A stretch of 64,000 bases of DNA. Source: Streptomyces sp. NBC_01264 (lineage in GTDB: Bacteria > Actinomycetota > Actinomycetes > Streptomycetales > Streptomycetaceae). The stretch spans positions 2,852,001 to 2,916,000 of the forward strand of contig NZ_JAPEOX010000001.1 in the NCBI RefSeq assembly GCF_026340675.1. Direction: 5' to 3'. Numbering within the stretch: position 1 is the stretch's first letter; each line of letters starts with the position of its first letter. A program made the position numbers and the translations under genes. The notes under the pieces were generated by a model. It had not been told where the DNA came from. It saw only the letters and a program-made list of their open reading frames with translations, and did not search any database. Shown here one piece after another: positions 42,067 through 49,771 of the stretch.

Positions 42067-42953
42067 CCGGTCTGCGGGAGCGGCCGGCAGCGGGCCAGCA
42101 CCGTCTCGGCCGCCGCCGCGAGGAGCTCGGGGGTGGCCTCCCGGCCGATCAGGACGGTCTCCACCTCCGGCAGCCGCAGCGGTACCCGCGCCACGCCGCC
42201 CGCCGCTACGGCGGCGTGCGTGACGGTGGCGCCGTCCAGCGCGAGCCGGGCGGTGGCCTCCACCAGGGGCCATTCGCCGTGGGCCCGGCTGGTGGCCCGG
42301 TGGTAGGCGGCGCGCTCGCCGGGCAGGGGCGGCGGCAGCAGGACCGCGGTGAGGACGCGGTCGGGTGCCAGTAGGTGGTCGGCCCGGTGGAGCCCGTCGC
42401 CGTCCCCGTACAACTCGGCCACCGTGCGCGGCGATTCGCCGTGGACCTCGACCCCGGCGTCGTAGGTGAGCAGGGCCGCCGCGAGGGTCGACGGGTGCGG
42501 GGCGACGCACGGGCCGTCGCCGCTGACCACGCCGAAGTGGTGGTCGCCCTCGCGCGCGGGGCAGCCGGAGCCGCCCTTCTGCAGGCAGCTGAAGTGCGGA
42601 TTGCGGTAGTACCAGCAGCGGTTGCGCTGGAGCAGGTTGCCGCCCAGGGTGCCGGCGGCGCGGATCTGCGGGGTCGCCGCGCTCCCGGCCGACACCGCCA
42701 GGCCCGGCCAGCCGGAGCGCACCCGCGGATCGGTCGCCAGCTCGGTGAGCGTGGTCAGGGCGCCGATCCGCAAGCCCCCGCCGGGCAGCGGCGTACAGCC
42801 GCGCAGGCTGCTGGCGCCGTCGAGGTCGGTGAACGGGCCCGGGGCGATGCCCGCGCGGTGCCGGGCGGTGGTGTCGGTACCGCCGGCGCGCAGCTCCCCG
42901 CCGTGCGCCAGGACGGAGGCCGAGAGGTCGGTGAGGGTGGGCTCGGTGCTCAC
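41994..42953 (-). CDS. Molybdenum hydroxylase FAD subunit with Fe-S insertion (PaoB-like)
   Basis: A 319-residue FAD_binding_5/CO-dehydrogenase-flavoprotein-type subunit. FAD contacts are likely in LRAGGTDTTARHRAG and GSAATPQIRAAGTLGGNLLQ. Residues about 112-135 hold a Cys-rich insertion (NRCWYYRNPHFSC then KGGSGCP), the kind that binds an extra [4Fe-4S] cluster in E. coli PaoB and 4-hydroxybenzoyl-CoA reductase beta. The start is GTG 42953, overlapping the stop of the large subunit gene. The electron path would be Mo, two [2Fe-2S], [4Fe-4S], FAD. The final acceptor is unknown. Confidence 0.82.
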   Translation of the reverse strand: MSTEPTLTDLSASVLAHGGELRAGGTDTTARHRAGIAPGPFTDLDGASSLRGCTPLPGGGLRIGALTTLTELATDPRVRSGWPGLAVSAGSAATPQIRAAGTLGGNLLQRNRCWYYRNPHFSCLQKGGSGCPAREGDHHFGVVSGDGPCVAPHPSTLAAALLTYDAGVEVHGESPRTVAELYGDGDGLHRADHLLAPDRVLTAVLLPPPLPGERAAYHRATSRAHGEWPLVEATARLALDGATVTHAAVAAGGVARVPLRLPEVETVLIGREATPELLAAAAETVLARCRPLPQTGYKATLFRDTVLEVLERAAAPTGS

Positions 42954-45511
42954 GTACCCAGTCCTTCCAGGAGCCGGTCGGGTCGGATGGGCATGTCGTA
43001 CGGGCGCCAGCCGGTCGCGTCGTGGACGGCGTTGGCCAGGGCTGCCGCGGTGGGCAGGGTGGAGATCTCCCCGAGGCCGACTCCGCCGCCGGGGACGTGC
43101 TCGAAGCCCTCCTGGTGGAAGTGGACGGTGATCTCGGGGGTGTCCCCGATGCCGGGGATGCGGTAGTCCTCCAGGTTGTCGGTCAGCACCCGTCCCGTGG
43201 CCGGGTCGGTGCGCCGCTCCTCGAACAGGGCGTAGCCGACGCCCTGGACGACGGCGCCCTCGCACTGGCTGCGGGCGAGCCGTTCCTCGTGGATGCGGCC
43301 CGCGGCGATGCCGCTCCACACGCGCAGCGGGCGGATCCGGCCGAGCCGGGTGTCCACCTCCACCTCGGCGACCTGCACCGATCCGGTGAAGCCGCGGCCG
43401 ATCGCGATGCCGCCCATGGTCAGGTTGAGGGGGGTCACGAAGCCCCGGTGGTCGCGGGGGCGCCGGCCGGTGACCCGTACGCCGTTCGCGAGCCCCAGCC
43501 GGGAGGCCACGTCGCCGTCGTCGGCGCCGAGCGCGGCGCGCAGCCGTTCGGCGGCGTCCATGGCGGCGGGCACGACGGACGGCGTGGTGCGGCTGCCGCC
43601 GGAGGTGGGCCCGTGCACGGTGTCGCTGTGCCCGACCTCGGCGCGCACCTTCTCCTCCGGCACGCCGAGCCCTTCGGCGACGGCCCGGCGCAGTACGGTG
43701 CGCGAGCCGGTGCCCATGTCCTGCACGGCGCAGCGGGCGACCACGGTCCCGTCCTCGACGGTGAGCTCCACCTCGGTGACGGGGTCGAGGAAGTACAGCC
43801 AGTTGGCCGCGGCCACGCCGACGCCCCGGCGGAACCGTCCGGTGCCGCCCCGGGTCGCCGACCAGGCCGGGAGCGCCGCGGCCAGGTCGTACAGCGCGTG
43901 GCGCTTCGGGTTGCCGTCCCAGCGGCGGCGCAGGGCGATCGGATGCTCTCCCAGCCGGTGGGCCATCTCGTCGACGGCCTGTTCCAGGCCCCAGCACATC
44001 GTGGGCCCGCCGGGACCGCGGAAGGGGGCGCCCGGCGGCCGGTGGGTGACGGTGTCGAAGTCCCGTAGCCGGCGCGGGGCCTTGCCGTACATGAACCGGG
44101 CCAGCGCCGCGACGGTGCCGCCCACCGAGACCCCGCCGTCGGTGTCCACGTCCATGGCCAGTGCGCTCAGCCCGCCCGCGGCGTCCGCGGCCATCGCCAG
44201 CCGGATCCGGGTCCCGGGGCGGTAGCCGCCGTCGGTGAGCTCCTCGTCGCGGTCCAGCACCACCCGTACCGGGGCGCCGTGCAGCCGGGCCAGCTCCACC
44301 GCGGCGACCACGTCGGAGGTCAGCCCCATCTTGCAGCCGAAGCCGCCGCCCACGTGGACGGCCCGCGCCACCACCCGTTCGAGGGGCACCCCGAAACGCT
44401 CGGCGGCGAGTACGGCCACCTGTTTGACGGACTGCGTGGACACCTCCAGGTGGAGGGTGCCTTCGTCCCAACGGGCCAGGCAGGCGTGCGGTTCGAGCGG
44501 GGTGTGCGTCTGTGCGGCCGTGGTGAAGAGCCCCTCGACCACCCGCTCGGGGCTGCGCTCCCGTGCCTGGATGATCCGGCGCACCGCGGTGGCGGCCCGC
44601 TTGTTCATGGCGGAGGGCCCCCGCCGGTTGCCGCGCCAGCGGGCGGGCGTCAGCTGCGGGGCCTCACCGGATCCGGGCGCCAGCTTCCGCGCCGCCTTGT
44701 CCTCGTAGACCAGCGGCCCCTCACCGGCCCGGGACCGGTCCACGTCGAGGGCGGCCGGCAGCACCTCGTACTCCACCTTGACCCGCTCGGCGGCCGCCCG
44801 GGCCGCGTCCCGGTCCGCGGCGGCGACCGCCGCCACGGGCTGCCCGACGTACCGCACCACGCCGTCGGGCGGAAGCAGCGGCACCACCGCGACGTCCCCG
44901 GCCTCCAGGGACCGTACGTGCGCATGCGCGTGCGGCGACCGGATGATCACCCCCTCCAGCAGCCCCTCGGGCCGATGATCGGTGGTGTACCGGGCCGACC
45001 CGTCGACCTTCTGGGGAGCCTCGGCGCGCGCAGCGGCGGCCGCCTCTCCGTCGTACTCACCCGCACAGGCCGCCGCCACGGCACTGAAGATCCCCTCGTA
45101 CGCCCCGCACCGGCACAGATGCCCCGCCAGCGCCTCCGCGATCTCCTCCCGCCCCGGCCTGCTCCTTCCGTGCGCGGCCCGCCACCGCTCGAAGAACGCG
45201 GCCGCCTCGACCACGAATCCAGGGGTGCAGTAACCGCACTGCAGAGCGTCCTCACCGGCGAAGGCACGCCCGACCGGGTGACCGGCCAGCCCCTCCACGG
45301 TCGTCACCCGCCGCCCGCCCAGCCGCGCCGCCGGCGTCAGGCACGCCACCCGCGGCTCCCCGTCGACCTGGATCGTGCACGCCCCGCACACCCCGCCGGA
45401 GCAGACCAGCTTGGTCCCGGTCAGCCCCAACCGCTCCCGCACCACCTCGACGGCAGCCGGATCACCGTCCACGTCCACGGCACACGGGACGCCATTGACC
45501 TCGAACTCCAC
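42950..45511 (-). CDS. Molybdenum hydroxylase: fused [2Fe-2S] and molybdopterin subunit
   Basis: An 853-residue fusion. Residues 1-155 carry two [2Fe-2S] clusters (C37, C42, C45, C57, then QCGYCTPGF and HLCRCGAYEG), usually a separate subunit. Residues 165-853 form the molybdopterin domain with VGQPVAAVAA, HVGGGFGCKMGLTSDVVAAV, PFRGPGGPTMCWGLEQAVDE and GGVGLGEISTLPTAAAL, whose Glu is the expected base. GTG 45511 is chosen because GAGGAG lies eight bases upstream; a GTG at 45520 abuts that site and is too close. An aldehyde oxidoreductase of the Pao type is most likely, though xanthine-type substrates cannot be excluded. The FAD subunit gene overlaps downstream. Confidence 0.83.
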   Translation of the reverse strand: MEFEVNGVPCAVDVDGDPAAVEVVRERLGLTGTKLVCSGGVCGACTIQVDGEPRVACLTPAARLGGRRVTTVEGLAGHPVGRAFAGEDALQCGYCTPGFVVEAAAFFERWRAAHGRSRPGREEIAEALAGHLCRCGAYEGIFSAVAAACAGEYDGEAAAAARAEAPQKVDGSARYTTDHRPEGLLEGVIIRSPHAHAHVRSLEAGDVAVVPLLPPDGVVRYVGQPVAAVAAADRDAARAAAERVKVEYEVLPAALDVDRSRAGEGPLVYEDKAARKLAPGSGEAPQLTPARWRGNRRGPSAMNKRAATAVRRIIQARERSPERVVEGLFTTAAQTHTPLEPHACLARWDEGTLHLEVSTQSVKQVAVLAAERFGVPLERVVARAVHVGGGFGCKMGLTSDVVAAVELARLHGAPVRVVLDRDEELTDGGYRPGTRIRLAMAADAAGGLSALAMDVDTDGGVSVGGTVAALARFMYGKAPRRLRDFDTVTHRPPGAPFRGPGGPTMCWGLEQAVDEMAHRLGEHPIALRRRWDGNPKRHALYDLAAALPAWSATRGGTGRFRRGVGVAAANWLYFLDPVTEVELTVEDGTVVARCAVQDMGTGSRTVLRRAVAEGLGVPEEKVRAEVGHSDTVHGPTSGGSRTTPSVVPAAMDAAERLRAALGADDGDVASRLGLANGVRVTGRRPRDHRGFVTPLNLTMGGIAIGRGFTGSVQVAEVEVDTRLGRIRPLRVWSGIAAGRIHEERLARSQCEGAVVQGVGYALFEERRTDPATGRVLTDNLEDYRIPGIGDTPEITVHFHQEGFEHVPGGGVGLGEISTLPTAAALANAVHDATGWRPYDMPIRPDRLLEGLGT

Positions 45512-45752
45512 GAGACGCACTCCTCAACCGTGGGGGGCGACGACCCCCACACCACCGGGCTCGCCTTCACCCCCTTGATAACCCGCCCCCACCCTCGCCG
45601 CAGCCCGGCACACCCACTCAGCGGGATCGCTCACCGGGGCGCCTGACCGCCGTTCCTCGACCTCGCCGCCATTACCTCTGCGGTCATCGCACCGCCCGAC
45701 CGGCCTCGGCTACGTTCGCGGTCATCGCCCACCCCCGGAACGAAGGAGCCCC

Positions 45753-46097
45753 GTGGTGCCCGCTTACGGCTTCGCCCATCTCCGCAGCCGCCGGAATCAC
45801 TCCGACGTCATCGAGTACCTGGAGCGCATCCAGGCGACCCTCGACCCCTTCGCAGGCCACTTCGTCATCCACGGTCCGCCGACCGAAATCGTCGAGGGCA
45901 GTTGGCCCGGCAGTATGGTTCTGATCGAGTTCCCCGGCCTTGCCGAAGCCCGTGCCTGGTACGACTCTCCGGCCTACCGGGCCATCCTGCGCCTGCGCAC
46001 CGACCACATCGAAGGCGACCTCCTGCTGATCGAAGGCGTCGGCCCGAACTACGACCCGGCCGAACGAGCCCGCAAGCTGCGAGCAGCCGCCGACTGA
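45753..46097 (+). CDS. DUF1330-family protein
   Basis: A 114-residue dimeric ferredoxin-like fold protein: VIEYLERIQATLDPFAGHFV, GSWPGSMVLIEFPGLAEARA and WYDSPAYRAILRLRTDHIEG are typical DUF1330 features. The start is one of two adjacent GTG codons (45753 or 45756) behind GAAGGAG. The family's activity is unknown. It is followed by a strong hairpin terminator whose 55-bp surrounding sequence recurs at the right edge of the IS110 element. No operon partner is seen. Confidence 0.8.
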   Translation: MVPAYGFAHLRSRRNHSDVIEYLERIQATLDPFAGHFVIHGPPTEIVEGSWPGSMVLIEFPGLAEARAWYDSPAYRAILRLRTDHIEGDLLLIEGVGPNYDPAERARKLRAAAD

Positions 46098-46109
46098 GCG
46101 AGCCGGTCC

Positions 46110-46164
46110 GACCACCCCGGAACGCCACAACGCCCGCCACCCCTGGTCGGGGACGTGGCGGGCG
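46110..46164 (+). repeat. 55-bp terminator repeat, copy 1
   Basis: Identical over 55 bases to 49543-49597. It starts GACCACCCCGG and includes the hairpin ACGCCCGCCAC/GTGGCGGGCGT with an inner CCCC/GGGG. It follows the DUF1330 stop. Confidence 0.9.
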
Positions 46165-46165
46165 T
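46130..46165. terminator. Hairpin terminator after the DUF1330 gene
   Basis: A perfect 11-bp stem ACGCCCGCCAC (46130-46140) with GTGGCGGGCGT (46155-46165), loop CCCTGGTCGGGGAC. It lies between convergent genes and probably serves both the DUF1330 and the ATPase-domain genes. Confidence 0.8.
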
Positions 46166-46185
46166 CGTATCAACCGTCACTCACC

Positions 46186-46575
46186 TCAGGCCGAAGCCAG
46201 CTTGAACCCGGCCCAGACCGCCTTGCCCACCCGCTCGTCACGGATCTGGAACTCGTCCGCGAGCTCAGCCACCAACCAGAGCCCCCGGCCGCTCCGGGCA
46301 CCACGGTCGGGCTGCTGCACGACGGGGGAACCCGGGCCGCTGTCGCGCACTTCGATCATCACGATCCCGCCCTCCCGCTCCAGACGCACGGAGAACTCCC
46401 GCCCCAGCGGGACCCCGTGCAGTACGGCATTCGTGGCGAGCTCGGACACGCAGAGCCGTATGTCGTCGCGCCGCTCGGACACACCCCAATCGCCAAGCGT
46501 GTCACCTACAAACTGACGGGCCGCGCACACCGAGGCACGGGCCCGAGGGAACCGCTGCTGCCGGGACAAGGACAT
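46186..46575 (-). CDS. HATPase_c-domain protein (anti-sigma/RsbW-like)
   Basis: A 129-residue single-domain ATP-binding protein. The N-box is LCVSELATNAVLHG, the G1 box VRDSGPGSPVV and the G2 region GRGLWLVAELADEFQI. Streptomyces have dozens of such RsbW/SpoIIAB-like proteins that act as anti-sigma factors or signalling kinases. No sigma or anti-anti-sigma gene is adjacent. It is divergent from the UTRA-only gene at 46,724, a frequent pairing of regulatory genes in Streptomyces. ATG 46575 is the start. Confidence 0.82.
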   Translation of the reverse strand: MSLSRQQRFPRARASVCAARQFVGDTLGDWGVSERRDDIRLCVSELATNAVLHGVPLGREFSVRLEREGGIVMIEVRDSGPGSPVVQQPDRGARSGRGLWLVAELADEFQIRDERVGKAVWAGFKLASA

Positions 46576-46723
46576 AGCACCCCACCGCCTTAACGCTGAG
46601 CTTCCAAGGCCTCACAGAACGTATCGCTATTCGCGAAAAGCGGCAAGGTTTGCAGGCTGGGATAGCGCAGAAGTGTCGCTTAACGTGGGCACCGGCAGAG
46701 AGCGACGGACACCAGGAGGCACC

Positions 46724-47272
46724 GTGAGTGGCAGCGGATGGACCAGCACGTCGATGCCGTACCTGACCCCTCGCGCCGACGGGGACTCCGACGCCTGGAC
46801 CGCCGAGGCCGCCGCCTCGGGCCGTCGCGGCGCGCAGCGCATCCTGCACGCCGGCGAGGTCCGCGCCCCGACCGAAGTCGCCCGGATGCTCGGCCTACCG
46901 ACCGGGGAGAACGTCGTCGTCCGCCGCCGGATCATCGAACTCGACGGCGAGCCGACCGAATTGACCGACACCTATTACCCTGCCGACATCGCCGCGGGCA
47001 CCCCTCTGGCCGGAACGGCGAAGATCCGGGGTGGCGCCGTGACTCTGATGGCCGGGCTCGGACACATCGGCGCACGAGCCGTCGAAAATGTGACAGCGCG
47101 GATGCCCGGTCCCGAGGAGCGGGAGCACCTACGCCTCGGGCCGGTCGATCCGGTCCTCCAACTCGCCCGTACGACTTACAACTCGGCGGGCCGACCGATC
47201 CAGGCCGACGTGATGATCATGCCCGCCGGACGCCAGCAGTTGCGGTACGAGATCGACATCGAGGTCGCATGA
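46724..47272 (+). CDS. UTRA-domain protein lacking a DNA-binding domain
   Basis: A 182-residue protein from GTG 46724, chosen because AGGAGG lies a few bases upstream. It is a UTRA ligand domain like the C-terminal half of GntR/HutC regulators: LPTGENVVVRRRIIELDGEP, TELTDTYYPADIAAGTPL and RTTYNSAGRPIQADVMIMPA. The first 40 residues (GSGWTSTSMPYLTPRADGDS) are not a winged helix, so it cannot bind DNA by the usual route. Its stop overlaps the ATG of a full GntR protein with a similar UTRA domain, which suggests it is a ligand-sensing or dominant partner of that regulator. Confidence 0.75.
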   Translation: MSGSGWTSTSMPYLTPRADGDSDAWTAEAAASGRRGAQRILHAGEVRAPTEVARMLGLPTGENVVVRRRIIELDGEPTELTDTYYPADIAAGTPLAGTAKIRGGAVTLMAGLGHIGARAVENVTARMPGPEEREHLRLGPVDPVLQLARTTYNSAGRPIQADVMIMPAGRQQLRYEIDIEVA

Positions 47273-48051
47273 CCCTGTCCAGTTCCGCAGCCGCGGGCCC
47301 CGACCCCCGTCCGCTCCACGCCCGCATCGCCGCCGACCTGCGGGACGAGATCATGAGCGGCGACCTCGCACCGGGATCGAAGCTGCCTTCGACCTCGCGG
47401 ATGAAATCCCGGTTCGACGCCTCCAACGCAACGATCCAGAAGGCCGTCCAGCTCCTCAAGGACGAGGGGCTCGTCCTTGGCCGTGCGGGCGCGGCAGTGA
47501 CCGTACGGGACACCCGGCAGCGGACCGTTCGCCCGGCAGGCTCCCTCGCACCGGCCGTGGACGGGGCGGCCTACCCGTGGCTCGCCGAAGCATCGGAACC
47601 GGCCCGCGCAGCTCACAGCACCCTGCTGGCGGTGGAAGAGGTGCCCGCCGCCGGTGATGTCGCTGCCGCGCTCGGCCTCCCGGAGGGCAGCCCGGCCGTG
47701 TGCAGGCGCCAGCTGATCACCATCGAGGACGAACCCGCCGAGCTGGTGAGCTCGTACTACCCGCCGGCCCTCGCACGCGGCACGGCGCTCGCGGAGACCC
47801 GCCGGATCCGGGGCGGCACTCCGACCCTGCTGACGGAACTCGGGTTCGCGCCCCGCCGGAGCGTGGACCGGCTCTCCGCCCGGGTCGCGACGCAGGAGCA
47901 GTACACCGCCCTACGGCTGCCCGGCGACCTGCCCGTCCTGCGGACCCTCCGTACGGTGTACGGCGAGGACGGGCGACCGATCGAAGTCACCGTGATGGTG
48001 AAGGCAGGCCATCTGTACGAGCTCCAGTACGAGTTCACACCCGAAGCCTAA
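47269..48051 (+). CDS. GntR-family (HutC/UTRA) transcriptional regulator
   Basis: A 260-residue regulator. The winged helix is RIAADLRDEIMSGDLAPGSK, STSRMKSRFDASNATIQKAV and LLKDEGLVLGRAGAAVTVRD. The UTRA domain (95-255) contains ALGLPEGSPAVCRRQLITIE and ELVSSYYPPALARGTALAET. It is coupled to the HTH-less UTRA gene by an ATGA overlap. The stop codon TAA begins with the T of the IS110 core dinucleotide (CT, 48048-48049), and its last two bases come from the element. Before insertion the gene would have ended GCC-TGA, so the protein is unchanged, but its terminator now lies 1.5 kb away. Confidence 0.83.
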   Translation: MTLSSSAAAGPDPRPLHARIAADLRDEIMSGDLAPGSKLPSTSRMKSRFDASNATIQKAVQLLKDEGLVLGRAGAAVTVRDTRQRTVRPAGSLAPAVDGAAYPWLAEASEPARAAHSTLLAVEEVPAAGDVAAALGLPEGSPAVCRRQLITIEDEPAELVSSYYPPALARGTALAETRRIRGGTPTLLTELGFAPRRSVDRLSARVATQEQYTALRLPGDLPVLRTLRTVYGEDGRPIEVTVMVKAGHLYELQYEFTPEA

Positions 48052-48063
48052 TGGGACGTATCG

Positions 48064-48240
48064 GGTCGTAGAGACTTGATGTTGTAGCCGCCAGCAGGTG
48101 AGCACTTCCGATGCCGGAGCCGTTCGAGTTCTGTGGTCAGACCGTGCCCCTGCTGGTCGGCCGGGAGGCCATGACCGCTGATGGGATGGCGTGCCCGCCC
48201 ACGGGCGTGAGCACTGGATCCATTAGGCCGCGTGCCGTGC
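48064..48240 (+). ncRNA. Predicted IS110 bridge RNA
   Basis: Target loop: stem CCAGCAGG (48091-48098)/CCTGCTGG (48149-48156). It holds CCGATGC (48108-48114), near-identical to the left flank CCGAAGC at 48041-48047, and GTGGTCAG (48133-48140), the reverse complement of CTGACCAC at the right junction (49541-49548). Donor loop: hairpin GCCCG-CCCA-CGGGC (48193-48206) flanked by ATGGGATG (48181-48188), identical to the right end at 49532-49539, and by CCATTAG (48220-48226), the reverse complement of CTAATGG at the left end (48048-48054). This is the layout known for IS621 bridge RNA. The exact 5' and 3' ends are estimates. Confidence 0.7.
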
Positions 48241-48293
48241 CTTCCGCAGGCTGCTGTGCAACTGAACGAACGGATACGAGCGGGAGAGAACTG

Positions 48294-49520
48294 TTGCTGC
48301 TGATCGGTGACGACTGGGCCGAAGACCATCACGATGTCGAGGTCCAGGACGGGACGGGCCGCAAGCTGGCCGTCGCGACCCTGCCCGAGGGGGTGGAGGG
48401 CATCGCGAAACTGCACGCGCTCATCGCGAAGTACGGTGGCGCGGATGTGGACTCCGCCGAGGTGGTGGTGGGGATCGAGACCGATCGCGGCCCGTGGGTG
48501 CAGGCCCTGATCGCCTCCGGCTACCAGGTGTTCGCGATCAACCCGAGGCAGGTCAACCGGTTCAAGGAACGCTACGGAACCTCCGGCGCCAAGAGCGATA
48601 AAGGCGATGCGCACGCGCTGGCAGACATGGTCCGTATCGACCGTGACCAGTTGCGGCCCGTCGCTGGAGACAGCGAGCAGGCCCAGGCCGTGAAGGTCGT
48701 CGCCCGTGCCCACCAGACACTGATCTGGGAACGCACCCGCACCTTCCAGCGGCTGCGCAATACGCTGCGCGAGTACTTCCCCGCGGCCCTGGACGCCTAC
48801 GCCGACTTGGCGCTGACCAGCACGGACGCACTGGAGCTGCTGATCAAGGCGCCCACGCCCGCCACCGCGGCGAAGCTGACGCGCCCCCAGATCACCGCGG
48901 TCCTGACCCGCCACCGCCGGCACAACCGGCCCCAGAAAGCCGCCACGATCCAGACCGCGCTGCGAGAAGAACACCTCGGTCTGCCCGAACCGGTGACCGC
49001 CGCCTACGCGGCCGCCGCGACAGCCCACGCGCGCCTGCTGATCAGTCTGAACGAGCAGATAGCCGAGCTCGAAAGGCAGGTGAAGGCACATTTTCTTGAG
49101 CACCCGGACGCTGAGATCTACCTCTCGATGCCCGGCATCGCGGAGATCACCGGCGCCCGGGTGCTCGCCGAGTTCGGGGACGACCCCACCCGCTACGACA
49201 ACGCGAAGGCCCGCAAGAACTACGCCGGGACCAGCCCTATCACCCGGGCCTCCGGCAAGAGCCACACCGTCCAGGCCCGCTACGTCCGCAACAACCGCCT
49301 CGCCTCGGCCCTGCAACTCCAGGCGTTCTCCGCGCTGAACACCTCACCCGGCGCCCGCCGCTACTACGACAAGCAGCGCGCCCGCGACGCCGGCTACAAC
49401 CCTGCCCTCCGCCAGGTCGGAAACCGCCTCGTCGGCATCCTCCACGGATGCCTCAAAACCCGCACCCACTACGACGAAGCAACCGCCTGGTCACACCACG
49501 CCCAGCTCTATCCCTCTTGA
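48294..49520 (+). CDS. IS110-family transposase/recombinase
   Basis: A 408-residue IS110 recombinase. The RuvC-like DEDD domain supplies Asp in IGDDWAEDHHDVEVQD, Glu in VVGIETDRGP and Asp in GAKSDKGDAHALADMV. A coiled-coil stretch follows, then the C-terminal Transposase_20 domain with LSMPGIAEITGARVLAEFG and YAGTSPITRASGKSHTV, where the nucleophilic Ser is expected. TTG 48294 is chosen because GGGAGAG is upstream and homology begins at LLLIGDDW; an earlier in-frame ATG would translate through the predicted bridge RNA. The frame is complete. Only 20 bases separate the stop from the element's right end. Confidence 0.88.
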   Translation: MLLIGDDWAEDHHDVEVQDGTGRKLAVATLPEGVEGIAKLHALIAKYGGADVDSAEVVVGIETDRGPWVQALIASGYQVFAINPRQVNRFKERYGTSGAKSDKGDAHALADMVRIDRDQLRPVAGDSEQAQAVKVVARAHQTLIWERTRTFQRLRNTLREYFPAALDAYADLALTSTDALELLIKAPTPATAAKLTRPQITAVLTRHRRHNRPQKAATIQTALREEHLGLPEPVTAAYAAAATAHARLLISLNEQIAELERQVKAHFLEHPDAEIYLSMPGIAEITGARVLAEFGDDPTRYDNAKARKNYAGTSPITRASGKSHTVQARYVRNNRLASALQLQAFSALNTSPGARRYYDKQRARDAGYNPALRQVGNRLVGILHGCLKTRTHYDEATAWSHHAQLYPS

Positions 49521-49542
49521 CATGAAACGGCATGGGATGTCT

Positions 49543-49597
49543 GACCACCCCGGAACGCCACAACGCCCGCCACCCCTGGTCGGGGACGTGGCGGGCG
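49543..49597 (+). repeat. 55-bp terminator repeat, copy 2
   Basis: Identical to 46110-46164. It starts exactly after the right core of the IS110 element and includes the same 11-bp terminator stem. It was probably the original terminator of the GntR gene. Confidence 0.9.
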
Positions 49598-49667
49598 CTG
49601 TGTCGGAGTGCCGCACTTCGTTGTGCGGACCGAATGAGGGGTCCCGGCCGAAGCCGGGGGTACTGCG
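49587..49667. repeat. 81-bp direct repeat, copy 1
   Basis: An identical copy lies at 49772-49852 (period 185). It contains the hairpins CCGCAC-TTCGTT-GTGCGG and CCCGGC-CGAA-GCCGGG. The 104 bases between the copies carry further GC palindromes (for example CCGGGC-GAA-GCCCGG). No reading frame is supported here. Confidence 0.9.
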
Positions 49668-49771
49668 AAACCTCAAGCCACCACCCGACGGCCGGAGGCC
49701 GGCGCAGCCGGGCGAAGCCCGGGAGGCCGCCTGCGGCCGAGCGGTACGCGAGCACGGCGTCCAGAAGGAGT

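Larger units (their letters stand above)
48048..49542 (+). mobile_element. IS110-family insertion sequence with predicted bridge RNA
   Basis: The element is about 1.49 kb, bounded by the core dinucleotide CT at 48048-48049 and again at 49541-49542. The left end (CT-AATGGGACG) and right end (ATGGGATGT-CT) have no terminal inverted repeats, as usual in IS110. Joining the two flanks restores GAAGC-CT-GACCACC, in which the upstream GntR gene has a normal TGA stop followed directly by its terminator. The coding part (48294-49520) is intact, and the left end holds a structured non-coding RNA region with guide-like matches. All this suggests a recent, possibly active insertion. Confidence 0.8.

Noticed and set aside
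45512..45520. GTG 45520 as the start of the molybdenum hydroxylase large subunit
   Set aside because: The GAGGA site directly abuts it, leaving no spacing; GTG 45511 has proper spacing.
46186..49520. An integrative conjugative element around the GntR pair and IS110
   Set aside because: No integrase, replication, TraB-type or excisionase gene and no att repeat with a tRNA was found, so only the IS110 element is called.
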